Shown: positions 1 to 6,807 of the stretch, in pieces
Numbering within the stretch: position 1 is the stretch's first letter
Layout: the number at the start of each line of letters is the position of its first letter
Assembly (NCBI GenBank): GCA_964487415.1
Contig: CAZAPQ010000094.1
Span: 1 to 27,022 of the forward strand
DNA length: 27,022 nucleotides
Direction: 5' to 3'
Source: DRVV01 sp964487415
Lineage (GTDB): Archaea; Thermoproteota; Bathyarchaeia; Bathyarchaeales; Bathycorpusculaceae
The notes under the pieces: model-generated
Told to the model about the DNA's origin: nothing
What the model saw: the letters and a program-made list of their open reading frames with translations, nothing else
The model's database searches: none
Made by a program: the position numbers and the translations under genes

Positions 1-553
1 TGGCTTTCGCCAGAAGCCCGGTAATTCTAGGCGCGATTTCACGAACCTTATATGTGTTTAAGTCTACGCCTATAACAACCTCATCTAGAGAATCCTCGGT
101 TGAGGGATATATTCTCCGTCCGTCCCGATGGGCGCCACAGCCCCTCTCCGCAGTATATGTTACGTTATGAAATAAGTCGGAGACTAGAGCCGCGTGGACG
201 AATTGCATTTCCGGTTTTGTAGACACCGCTATGGACGTGGCGTAGAAGGGTATACCCCTCGTCAGGTTCGTGGTTCCATCTATCGGATCCACAACAACAT
301 AGCTTTCTTCTGGTTTATCGCCATACCTCATAATTCCGGATTCCTCGCTTATCAAGGTGAAAGAGATTTCATGCGCCAGCAAAGTATCCACTACGGCCCT
401 TTCAGCGGCCAAATCCACCTGCCTCATAGGGTCCCCGCCTGCGCCTATGCCAAAGCTTAGGCCTGGCTTATTTGCGTTTCTTATAAGCGGAGCTATATTC
501 CTACCAACATTCCGTGCGCATTCGAGGAGGATTGGCATCCATTCCATTGCCAT
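1..553 (-). CDS. Inositol monophosphatase / FBPase-family phosphatase (3' partial)
   Basis: A Mg2+-dependent sugar-phosphate phosphatase of the IMPase/archaeal FBPase superfamily. I translated the minus strand by hand from ATG at 553; the frame stays open for 184 codons to the window edge, so the C-terminal half is missing. Family metal-binding motifs appear in order: GDPMRQVDLAAE (about residues 40-51), the SEES loop (about 69-72), and DPIDGTTN (about 89-96) with the three acidic ligands. The later WDxAAG motif would lie outside the window. Archaeal members often act on both inositol-1-phosphate and fructose-1,6-bisphosphate; which one applies here cannot be told. The gene follows the MgtC-like gene on the same strand after 68 bases and may be co-transcribed. 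Two overlapping plus-strand open frames over this segment are shadows. Confidence 0.9.
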   Translation of the reverse strand, partial: MAMEWMPILLECARNVGRNIAPLIRNANKPGLSFGIGAGGDPMRQVDLAAERAVVDTLLAHEISFTLISEESGIMRYGDKPEESYVVVDPIDGTTNLTRGIPFYATSIAVSTKPEMQFVHAALVSDLFHNVTYTAERGCGAHRDGRRIYPSTEDSLDEVVIGVDLNTYKVREIAPRITGLLAKA

Positions 554-621
554 TCTTTCCCATCTTTCATTAACTTCTAGCTTGATAAAGACTTTGCTAA
601 GTCAACTATCACCAAACACGG

Positions 622-1035
622 TCATCCTGTATTTTTAGCCATCATGCGAAGTTTTCTGAAAAATAGCCTCGACGATAAGATGATGAAGACCAGCAGTGTT
701 GCAAGGGAGGCCAATAAATAGTTTCCAACACCCACGGTTAGGCCTATGGCCGCCGTCACCCAGAGGCTTGCCGCGGTGGTTATTCCAACAACCCTTTCCC
801 GTTCAGCGATTATTGCGCCTGCGCCTATGAAGCCTATCCCGGTAACTATGCCCGCAGCTAACCTTGCAGGGTCAACATTAAATTTATGCACCGAAATAAT
901 TGTGAATAGGCATGAACCCATGCTGACAAGCATGTGGGTTCTCAGCCCCGCAGGCTTATGGGTTATTTCACGCTCTATCCCAATAATGCCGCCAAGTAAA
1001 ACAGCCAAGATGAGACTCAAAAATTCTTCAAGCAT
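622..1035 (-). CDS. MgtC/SapB-family membrane protein
   Basis: A 137-residue integral membrane protein of the MgtC family. The N-terminal helix leads into GGIIGIERE and KPAGLRTHMLVSMGS, then GIVTGIGFIGAGAII and TAASLWVTAAIGL, all hallmarks of the family's hydrophobic domain of four to five transmembrane segments. The C-terminal cytoplasmic ACT-like domain of bacterial virulence MgtC is absent and the protein ends in a short basic tail, as in the short single-domain members. The family is linked to growth in low Mg2+ and to membrane-potential or ATP-synthase modulation in bacteria; the archaeal role is unknown. The start is ATG at 1035, with a TATA-like AT-rich stretch about 20-30 bases upstream. 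The neighbouring divergent gene is a proton-pumping pyrophosphatase, so both flank a shared 155-base promoter region. Confidence 0.9.
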   Translation of the reverse strand: MLEEFLSLILAVLLGGIIGIEREITHKPAGLRTHMLVSMGSCLFTIISVHKFNVDPARLAAGIVTGIGFIGAGAIIAERERVVGITTAASLWVTAAIGLTVGVGNYLLASLATLLVFIILSSRLFFRKLRMMAKNTG

Positions 1036-1110
1036 ATTTACGCAACCTTAATCTTTATAATAAATATTATGACTATTACATAAAAAAGTAATGCCCAAAT
1101 TTGTTAGTGC

Positions 1111-1119
1111 TTATATAGG
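1111..1119 (+). promoter_or_regulatory. TATA-like box for the pyrophosphatase gene
   Basis: TTATATAGG lies in the divergent intergenic region, about 75 bases before the ATG at 1191. With archaeal spacing of about 26 bases, transcription would begin near 1140, giving a leader of about 50 bases. Inferred from sequence only. Confidence 0.4.
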
Positions 1120-1190
1120 TGAACAACAAGCAAATACGGAGACTTCATAGGTTAGGCAACAAACGCTTTAGGATGCAAACGTGACCGGAT

Positions 1191-3173
1191 ATGATCCTGG
1201 TATTATTGACCCTTGCTGTAGGGCTGTTTGCCATGCTTATGGTTGGCTACTTAGCCCACATTGTAAATAGGGAACCCCCTGGAACGGATGAAATGATAAT
1301 GGTTGCGAATTATATCATAGAGAGCGCCGACGCCTTCATAAGGAGAATGTACAAGAGCATAGCCATCTTCGTGGTTCTTATGGTGATCCTGCTAGCCATT
1401 ATCTTCAGAAGTTTTGTGGTTGTGGGCGTATTTGTCTTAGGCGTGTTTCTGTCCCTAACCGCGGCCTTCATAGGTCTTCATGTCGCCGTGAAGGCTGGCT
1501 TAAAAACGGTTAGCGCCGCCAGAACCTCAGCTGAGAGGGCCTTTGTAATAGCCTTCTATGGCGGGGCTGTTATGGGACTGTCGGTTATAGGCTTAAGTCT
1601 AATAGGCGCAAGCATCCTCTTCCTATTGCTTAGGAACCCGCAGTTGTTCGTGGGTTTTGGCTTTGGAGTGAGCCTAGCCGCCTTATTCGCCCAGCTTGGC
1701 GGGGGAATATTCACTAAAGCCGCTGACATAGGCGCTGACCTTGTCGGAAAGATTGAGAAGCGCATTCCAGAGGATGACCCCCGAAACCCAGCGGCCATAG
1801 CGGATTTGGTTGGCGATAATGTCGGGGACTGCGCAGGCAGGGGTGCGGACATCTTCGAATCTATAAGCGATGACTACATAACCGCAATGATCCTCGGCTC
1901 CATGCTTATGGGCTCTTTGGGAGAAAACGTTCTCGTGTATCCGCTAGTTGTTGGAGCCGCAGGGGTGCTGGCCACAATTTTGGGATTATACGCCGTAAAA
2001 TTGCTTAAAAAGAGGAAGCCAAACATAGCCTTCAACATAACCCTAATCACAACCGCGGCATTGTGCATTGTTGGCGCCTACCTCTGTGCAGTGGCTCTAC
2101 TCAACAATATAACGGTTTTTTATGCCATGCTCAGCGGTTTGCTGGTAACCCTCGCCGTCGGCCTCGTTGTGCAATATTATACTGGAATAGGCAGGAGACC
2201 CGTAAAGGTTATAGCTGAAACCTCTAAACGCGGAGCCGCCCTCAACATTATAACAGGCCTAGCATATGCGCTTCAAACACCATTCTTCCCAATAGCTCTT
2301 GTTTTGGCCTCAGCCCTCTTTTCCTATTTTATATGCAGCGAGCCGCTTTATGGGATAGTTGCCGCAAACATTGGAACAGACCTCCTAGCCGGCATAATAA
2401 TGTCAAGCGACACCTTCGGCCCAATATGCGACAACGCCGCCGGAATAGCTGAAATGGCTAAGGTTAGAACCAAAAATGGATTATCCCTTGCTGAGCTTGA
2501 CGCCCTTGGCAATACAACTAAGGCCTACACGAAGGCCTATGCCTCCACATCCTGCACAATATCAACCATCGTCCTCTTCCTGACATATGGCGAGCTTGCG
2601 GGACTAAGGCAGGCCAGTGCAGGCCTGCTGGATTTGAAAATCATCGCCGGCCTCATCTTGGGAGCCACAGTTCCCTTCATTTTCTCATCCATGGCTATAG
2701 GAGCCGTAAGCAAAACAGCCTACAAAATTGTAGACGAAGTGCGTAGGCAGTTCAGAGAAAAACCAGCCATCCTTGAGGGTAAGGCAAGACCCAATTACGC
2801 ACGCTGCGTAGACATAGGAACAAAAAACGCATTAAAGAACATGATAACGCCAACGGTGCTAACACTGGTTTCACCCATAATAATAGGCTTCATCCTAGGC
2901 AAGTATGCACTGGGCGCCATGCTACTAGGAAGCCTCACTACCTCCGCGCTTCTAGCAACAATGTTCACCACGGGCGGAGGACTATGGGACAACGCCAAAA
3001 AATATGTTGAAAGAAGATTCTGGATGAAGGGAACACCCCTCCACGAGGCAGTAGTTACAGGCGACACCGTCGGAGACCCGCTGAAAGACACGGCTGGACC
3101 CTCCCTAAACATTTTCATGAAACTAATGAACATGACAGCATTGCTGATTCTACCATTCTTAGCCATGGCCTAA
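1191..3173 (+). CDS. hppA: Membrane-bound H+-translocating pyrophosphatase, K+-independent type
   Basis: Hydrolyses pyrophosphate in the membrane and pumps protons. At 660 residues it has the usual family size, with many hydrophobic segments. Substrate and Mg-binding motifs are clear: ADIGADLVGKIEK (178-190), the acidic run DDPRNPAAIADLVGDNVGDCAGRGADIFES (195-224), SSDTFGPICDNAAGIAEMA (405-423) and the C-terminal GDTVGDPLKDTAGPSLN. The K+-dependence signature reads GNTTKAYTKA (440-449). Lys at the position that is Ala in K+-dependent enzymes, with Thr three residues later, marks the K+-independent class in the published rule (Belogurov and Lahti). This predicts a proton pump not needing K+; some nearby residues (TKAYASTS, where TKGYAIGS is common) are unusual. 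ATG at 1191 is chosen because the upstream ATG at 1173 and GTG at 1181 are out of frame. It would recycle biosynthetic pyrophosphate to support the proton gradient. Confidence 0.96.
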   Translation: MILVLLTLAVGLFAMLMVGYLAHIVNREPPGTDEMIMVANYIIESADAFIRRMYKSIAIFVVLMVILLAIIFRSFVVVGVFVLGVFLSLTAAFIGLHVAVKAGLKTVSAARTSAERAFVIAFYGGAVMGLSVIGLSLIGASILFLLLRNPQLFVGFGFGVSLAALFAQLGGGIFTKAADIGADLVGKIEKRIPEDDPRNPAAIADLVGDNVGDCAGRGADIFESISDDYITAMILGSMLMGSLGENVLVYPLVVGAAGVLATILGLYAVKLLKKRKPNIAFNITLITTAALCIVGAYLCAVALLNNITVFYAMLSGLLVTLAVGLVVQYYTGIGRRPVKVIAETSKRGAALNIITGLAYALQTPFFPIALVLASALFSYFICSEPLYGIVAANIGTDLLAGIIMSSDTFGPICDNAAGIAEMAKVRTKNGLSLAELDALGNTTKAYTKAYASTSCTISTIVLFLTYGELAGLRQASAGLLDLKIIAGLILGATVPFIFSSMAIGAVSKTAYKIVDEVRRQFREKPAILEGKARPNYARCVDIGTKNALKNMITPTVLTLVSPIIIGFILGKYALGAMLLGSLTTSALLATMFTTGGGLWDNAKKYVERRFWMKGTPLHEAVVTGDTVGDPLKDTAGPSLNIFMKLMNMTALLILPFLAMA

Positions 3174-3270
3174 GTCAAACGGGTCTATCCCTTTTGTGCA
3201 GGCCATGCAGGCGAGCTCTTAGGGGGATATTAAAATTTAGATAACCTAGCTTTTGAATGCCCAATTTGGC

Positions 3271-3402
3271 TTACTCGAAAATAAGCTTTATTAAATCAAC
3301 TTCTCCAAGCCGCCTTTTATCATCCAAGTAGACTTCGTATACGTCGTATCGCTCCATGATAGTAACGTTCAGTTCATCGTTAAAATCGATATATATCTGC
3401 AT
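3271..3402 (-). CDS. Candidate small hypothetical protein, 43 residues
   Basis: A minus-strand frame from ATG (3400-3402) to TAA (3271-3273) in a gap otherwise lacking genes. The peptide begins MQIYIDFNDELNV and ends GEVDLIKLIFE; it is rich in acidic and aromatic residues, alternates like a small beta-rich domain, and has no low-complexity run. An AT-rich TATA-like stretch (about 3435-3446) lies at a spacing that would give a leader of roughly ten bases, a common archaeal arrangement. No Shine-Dalgarno motif is visible. I recognise no family. The frame is short enough to be chance; conservation in relatives would decide. Confidence 0.35.
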   Translation of the reverse strand: MQIYIDFNDELNVTIMERYDVYEVYLDDKRRLGEVDLIKLIFE

Positions 3403-3730
3403 GTGATTTGCAACAAAAAGAGCCTTTAATTTGGCTTATTTATTTCAAGTACATGTAAAAAGCTGTCTGGGGTTAGCTAAAAGGGCTTTTCTGCCGGGAT
3501 GGGAAATAATACAGCCATAATTGTAATAAGCTGACAAGTAGAACTTCAAAGACAGGTTGTAGTTAAAGGGGGAGATGCGACATTACAACCGTCTCATTAA
3601 AATAATGAACTTGGCACTACACCTTCACAACTCAGCCATCTTAGGAAGGCAGATAACCGTAGATTCATTATTTTAATGATCCTATGATGTTTAGACATGC
3701 ATCATCAAGATAAGAATACTGATAAATTGA
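3403..3730. other. Gap between the small ORF and tRNA-Leu
   Basis: No convincing gene. It holds an imperfect hairpin (3555-3563 with 3582-3590, nine pairs including one G-U), the paired palindromes listed separately, and a weak six-pair hairpin (ATGATG at 3684-3689 with CATCAT at 3700-3705). The hairpin loop and the palindromes bracket a 33-codon open frame (3575-3676) that I do not call. Confidence 0.5.
3594..3679. repeat. Paired palindromes forming a 16-bp perfect inverted repeat
   Basis: The left arm TCATTAAAATAATGAA (3594-3609) and right arm TTCATTATTTTAATGA (3664-3679) are exact reverse complements separated by 54 bases. Each arm is itself a dyad, TCATTA-N3-TAATGA, with centre AAA on the left and TTT on the right. 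The sequence is seen directly; a role as a two-site operator, or as ends of a small lost element, is inference. Confidence 0.75.
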
Positions 3731-3815
3731 TGCGGGGGGTGGGATTTGAACCCACGAACCCCTACGGGACAGCCGCCTCAGGGCTGCGCCTTTGGCCAGG
3801 CTTGGCAACCCCCGC
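3731..3815 (-). tRNA. tRNA-Leu (anticodon GAG)
   Basis: An 85-base cloverleaf on the minus strand. The acceptor stem GCGGGGG pairs with CCCCCGC, with discriminator A at 3731. The anticodon stem CAGCC/GGCTG encloses loop CTGAGGC, giving anticodon GAG for Leu CUC/CUU codons. A long variable arm of about 14 bases (CCC/GGG stem) is class II, as expected for Leu. The T arm is GTGGG-TTCAAAT-CCCAC. No intron is visible and the CCA end is not encoded. A TATA-like stretch (about 3829-3842) sits at the right distance upstream. Confidence 0.95.
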
Positions 3816-3828
3816 ATAGGCCCAGTTT

Positions 3829-3842
3829 TTATTATCTTATAG
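3829..3842 (-). promoter_or_regulatory. TATA-like box for tRNA-Leu
   Basis: On the minus strand the AT-rich sequence ACTATAAGATAATA lies with its centre about 20-26 bases before the tRNA 5' end at 3815, the normal archaeal spacing. Confidence 0.4.
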
Positions 3843-3890
3843 TCGAAAAATTAAGTTTTCTTATGCCATGCTTTAGGTTTTGCATATACT

Positions 3891-4358
3891 TTAGAATTTT
3901 ATTCTGGAATCCTCTTTTACAACGTTTAACACAACATTTGTAACTGTCCTTTTCACATAGGGTAGGCTTACCAGGCTTTTTATGAATTTGTTTAGGCCGT
4001 CTCTATCTTTGAATCTGGCTATGACCGCGATGTCGAACTCTCCCGTTATGTCGTATACTGAGGTTACATTGTCTATTTTTGCTATTTCACTTTCAACTTC
4101 TGTTAGGTGTTTTCCCTCGGCTTGGACTAATATTAGGGCTGTTAATCCGTAGCCAACTTTGTCCGGATCCACAATAACCGTATAGCCTTTAAGGATGCCT
4201 CGTTCTTCAAGGTTTTTTATGCGGTTGTAGGCTGTTCCAACGGATATTCCAAGCTTTTCGGCAATCTTGTTGTAGGAAAGACGGGAATCTTCTTGAAGCA
4301 ACTTTATTATCTGAATGTCCAAATTGTCTATCTTTAACTCTTTTGCCTCCAAACCCAA
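3891..4358 (-). CDS. Lrp/AsnC-family transcriptional regulator
   Basis: A 155-residue DNA-binding regulator. The N-terminal winged helix-turn-helix (about 10-60) shows LDIQIIKLLQEDSRLSYNKIAEKLGISVGTAYNRIKNLEERGIL. A RAM (ligand-binding, oligomerisation) domain follows (about 70-150) with VYDITGEFDIAVIARF, the glycine-containing effector loop. Length matches the family. The coding frame opens with TTG at 4358, since an in-frame stop lies four codons upstream and no ATG occurs before the HTH; a later TTG is possible. It is divergent from glutamine synthetase across 110 bases containing both promoters, so control of glnA and of itself is the obvious guess. Two stand-alone RAM proteins lie downstream of glnA and could form mixed assemblies with its RAM domain. 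Confidence 0.93.
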   Translation of the reverse strand: MGLEAKELKIDNLDIQIIKLLQEDSRLSYNKIAEKLGISVGTAYNRIKNLEERGILKGYTVIVDPDKVGYGLTALILVQAEGKHLTEVESEIAKIDNVTSVYDITGEFDIAVIARFKDRDGLNKFIKSLVSLPYVKRTVTNVVLNVVKEDSRIKF

Positions 4359-4390
4359 AGCCTCAACCTATTGAACATTTATTCATTTTT

Positions 4391-4440
4391 TAAGATATTA
4401 TATAAAAGTTTTTCTTGTTTTTAGAAAGATTTATATATTT
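4391..4440. promoter_or_regulatory. Divergent TATA boxes for lrp-like gene and glnA
   Basis: Two TATA-like boxes lie back to back: minus-strand CTTTTATATAATA (about 4396-4408) for the Lrp gene and plus-strand ATTTATATATTTT (about 4429-4441) for glnA. At about 26 bases' spacing these predict starts near 4374 (-) and 4460 (+), giving very short leaders. No clear Lrp-type dyad is visible between them. Confidence 0.5.
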
Positions 4441-4468
4441 TCATTGCATAAAAGGGCTAAATTGTTGA

Positions 4469-5947
4469 ATGAATGGTGAAAGCATGACGGATAAGGAATC
4501 CATTAAAAGGGCTATAGAGCAGCTTAGGGCGAATAAGGTCAGATGGGTCCACTCAACATTCGTTGATATCCGCGGTTTACTATATGACATCCTTGCACCC
4601 TCTCGGGAGTATGTCGAAGGAAACGCCTTCACAGCCGGCCTAGGCTTTGACGGTTCATCCGTAAGAGGTTACAAGTCCATTGAAGAGTCTGATATGACCC
4701 TTATCCCTGATCCCAAAACCCTGGCTATAATTCCATGGACAAAGGAGGAAGACCAAAAAAGTGCAATAGTTATAGGCGATGTCCATGAGGCCTTCGGCGG
4801 TGGACCGTCGGAAGTATGCCCAAGAGGATATGTTGCAAGGAGAGCTGAAAAAGCAGCGGAAAACATGGGTTATAAGGCATACTTCGCCCCAGAGCTGGAG
4901 TACTTCCTTTTCACGTCCATAGATCCCACAAGGCTTACTTGGGATTTATGGGTAAGCCCAAAGGGAGGGGAGGGCGACTCATGGGGAGCCCCAAGAATTG
5001 TTCCACAATCACCTGAAATAACTCCTGGAAATTTCGTCCTCAGACCAAAGGAGGCATGCTTCAAGCCTCCTCCAGAGGACACAACCATAGATTATCGCAA
5101 TGAAGTGGCCTCAATTCTTGAAGATTATTTTGGCTTTAAAATCGAGAAGCACCATCATGAAGTGGCGACGGCGGGGCAGGTTGAAATAGACTTCACATAT
5201 GGGCAATTGCTTGAAACTGCTGATAGAACGATGTATTATAAGTTTGTGGCAAAAAATGTTGCCAAAAAATATGGGCTAATCGCCACATTCATGCCAAAGC
5301 CAGTTTATCTTGACAACGCAAGCGGAATGCACACCCATGTATCCCTATGGAGGGATTCGGCAAACCAGATGTATGATGAAAGTGATGAGTATGCGGAGCT
5401 AAGCCAAACCGGCAGATACTTCATAGGTGGACTCCTAGAACATGCTAGGGCTTTAACTGCAGTTTGTTGTCCAACAGTGAACTCCTACAAACGGCTTGTT
5501 CCAGGATTTGAGGCGCCCATCTACATTATGTGGTCCCGCCGCAATAGATCAGCCTTGGTGCGCATCCCAGTTTACTATAGGGGTCCAGAATATGCCCATC
5601 AGAAGCGTGTAGAGTATCGTGGCGCAGATCCCTCATGTAACCCATACTTGGCCTTTGCATGCATATTAATGTGCGGGCTTGACGGGGTGAAACACAAAAT
5701 TGATCCAGGCGACCCTGTGGATGAGGACGTTTACAAGATGACCCTTGAAAGGCGTCGGGCGCTAGGTATAAAAGAATTGCCCACAACGCTTAAAGATGCT
5801 CTGGAGGAAATGAAAAGCGATGAGGTTATCCATCAAACCTTGGGAAGCCACATATTCGATGCCTTCATAGAATATAAAATGAATGACTGGAATCAATACT
5901 GCCTCTATGTGACGCCTTGGGAAATTATGAAATACTTGGATTACTAA
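4469..5947 (+). CDS. glnA: Glutamine synthetase type I
   Basis: Makes glutamine from glutamate, ammonia and ATP. Family motifs in order: GFDGSSVRGY (59-68); APELEYFLF (140-148) with metal-binding glutamates; HHHEVATAGQVEIDF (228-242); KPVYLDNASGMHTHVSLW (277-294) with the active-site His; NSYKRLVPGFEAP (338-350); and WSRRNRSALVRIP (355-367). The NLYDLPP adenylylation-site motif of GSI-beta enzymes is not present, so control by adenylylation is unlikely. ATG at 4469 is the first in frame; ATG at 4484, preceded by GGTGA four bases upstream, is an equally good or better start. The predicted transcript start near 4460 allows either. It is divergent from an Lrp-type regulator and followed 18 bases later by two RAM-domain genes that probably share its transcript. 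Confidence 0.97.
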   Translation: MNGESMTDKESIKRAIEQLRANKVRWVHSTFVDIRGLLYDILAPSREYVEGNAFTAGLGFDGSSVRGYKSIEESDMTLIPDPKTLAIIPWTKEEDQKSAIVIGDVHEAFGGGPSEVCPRGYVARRAEKAAENMGYKAYFAPELEYFLFTSIDPTRLTWDLWVSPKGGEGDSWGAPRIVPQSPEITPGNFVLRPKEACFKPPPEDTTIDYRNEVASILEDYFGFKIEKHHHEVATAGQVEIDFTYGQLLETADRTMYYKFVAKNVAKKYGLIATFMPKPVYLDNASGMHTHVSLWRDSANQMYDESDEYAELSQTGRYFIGGLLEHARALTAVCCPTVNSYKRLVPGFEAPIYIMWSRRNRSALVRIPVYYRGPEYAHQKRVEYRGADPSCNPYLAFACILMCGLDGVKHKIDPGDPVDEDVYKMTLERRRALGIKELPTTLKDALEEMKSDEVIHQTLGSHIFDAFIEYKMNDWNQYCLYVTPWEIMKYLDY

Positions 5948-5965
5948 AATATATGGTGAGGAAAT

Positions 5966-6202
5966 ATGGTAAGGGCCTATATATTCCTAAATACAAAACC
6001 CGGAACATCGGAAGAGGTTGTTAAGAGAATAAAAAGCAAGGTGAAAGAGGTTGTTCAGGCGGATTCCATCTATGGACGGTTCGACGCCGTAGTAATTATT
6101 GAGGCTCCAAGGCTTGAAGACCTGAATGAAATATTATATAAGGTTATTGAAAGGGATCCCAACATAATCCACACGGAAACCTCGCTTACCCTTTCAGGTT
6201 AG
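5966..6202 (+). CDS. Stand-alone RAM-domain protein 1 (Lrp effector domain without HTH)
   Basis: A 78-residue protein consisting only of a RAM/Lrp_AsnC ligand-binding domain: beta strand RAYIFLNTKPG, helix, then SIYGRFDAVVIIEA (glycine loop and strand) and HTETSLTL. There is no helix-turn-helix. Proteins of this kind form dimers to decamers and can bind amino acids; some join full-length Lrp proteins and change their activity. A strong GGTGAGG precedes ATG by five bases. The gene starts 18 bases after glnA and is followed 20 bases later by a paralogue, so it is probably in the glnA operon. A role as a glutamine or amino-acid sensor tuning the divergent Lrp regulator, or binding the enzyme itself, is inference. 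Confidence 0.88.
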   Translation: MVRAYIFLNTKPGTSEEVVKRIKSKVKEVVQADSIYGRFDAVVIIEAPRLEDLNEILYKVIERDPNIIHTETSLTLSG

Positions 6203-6222
6203 ACGCTAAAGGAGAGCATAAA

Positions 6223-6504
6223 ATGACCCCTGAGAGGGATCTTCGGAGAAAACTATTAAGAGCCTTTGTGCTGGTCACCATGAAGCCGGGCACATCAGAG
6301 GAGATTGTTAGATCCCGGAGGATAAAGGGAGTTAAATTGGCCAACTCGGTTCTTGGAAGGTATGATGCCGTCATTATTATAGAGGCAGAAAGTCTAGACG
6401 AACTTAAAAAGATAATTTACGAGATGATAGAGCAGCATCCCAACGTCGTCCATACTGAAACCTTAATATCCATATTTCATCCACCACAACCAGCACCGCC
6501 ATAA
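6223..6504 (+). CDS. Stand-alone RAM-domain protein 2
   Basis: A 93-residue paralogue of the preceding gene. Both share KPGTSEE, G-R-aromatic-DAV-x-IIEA and P-N-hydrophobic-hydrophobic-HTET. This copy adds a charged leader of about 12 residues (MTPERDLRRKLL) and a proline-rich tail (HPPQPAPP), and has a one-residue deletion plus SRR/KGVK changes in the first helix. No DNA-binding domain is present. GGAG lies upstream of the ATG at 6223. Tandem duplication is the simplest origin; divergence of the helix and tails suggests the two have different partners or ligands. Hetero-oligomer formation is possible but not shown by sequence. Confidence 0.85.
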   Translation: MTPERDLRRKLLRAFVLVTMKPGTSEEIVRSRRIKGVKLANSVLGRYDAVIIIEAESLDELKKIIYEMIEQHPNVVHTETLISIFHPPQPAPP

Positions 6505-6807
6505 AGAGCAAGAATAAAAAATTAGACTGCAAAGCTTTTCAAAGCTGACTGAATTATAGTGCAAGGAAATTCAGGTGCTTTACTTTAGCGTTCAACATTA
6601 CCCACCATAGCGAGACGAATGAAAAAAGTGGTCCATAGTTTGGCTTCCGAAATATTTAGATATTTTTCAGGTTATCGACTGGAAGCTGGGCACCATTATT
6701 AATTTTAAAATTGTGCAGAAAGCAGAGAGACCGTATTGCAATAACGAAGCTGTCATAGATCACTGTAACATGACATGTAAGGCATAGAACGACGGCAGGG
6801 CGACATC
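6505..6807. other. Non-coding gap of about 300 bases
   Basis: Between converging genes (RAM protein 2 and the creatininase-family gene). I found no supported ORF or RNA gene. A short dyad AGCTTT-TC-AAAGCT (6533-6546) just after the RAM gene could be a transcript 3'-end structure. The rest shows no pattern I can name. Confidence 0.5.

Noticed and set aside
194..638. Two overlapping plus-strand ORFs
   Set aside because: The minus strand here encodes a clear inositol-monophosphatase-family protein with intact metal motifs; the plus frames are shadows with no recognisable features.
3575..3676. 33-codon plus-strand ORF between the paired palindromes, preceded by GGGGGAG
   Set aside because: Very short, the purine run abuts the ATG too closely for normal spacing, and its ends fall inside the palindromes; no family recognised.
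3680..3730. Possible C/D-box guide RNA (TGATGT/TTGATGA and CTGA-like strings near tRNA-Leu)
   Set aside because: No correctly spaced C, D', C' and D set could be laid out on either strand.
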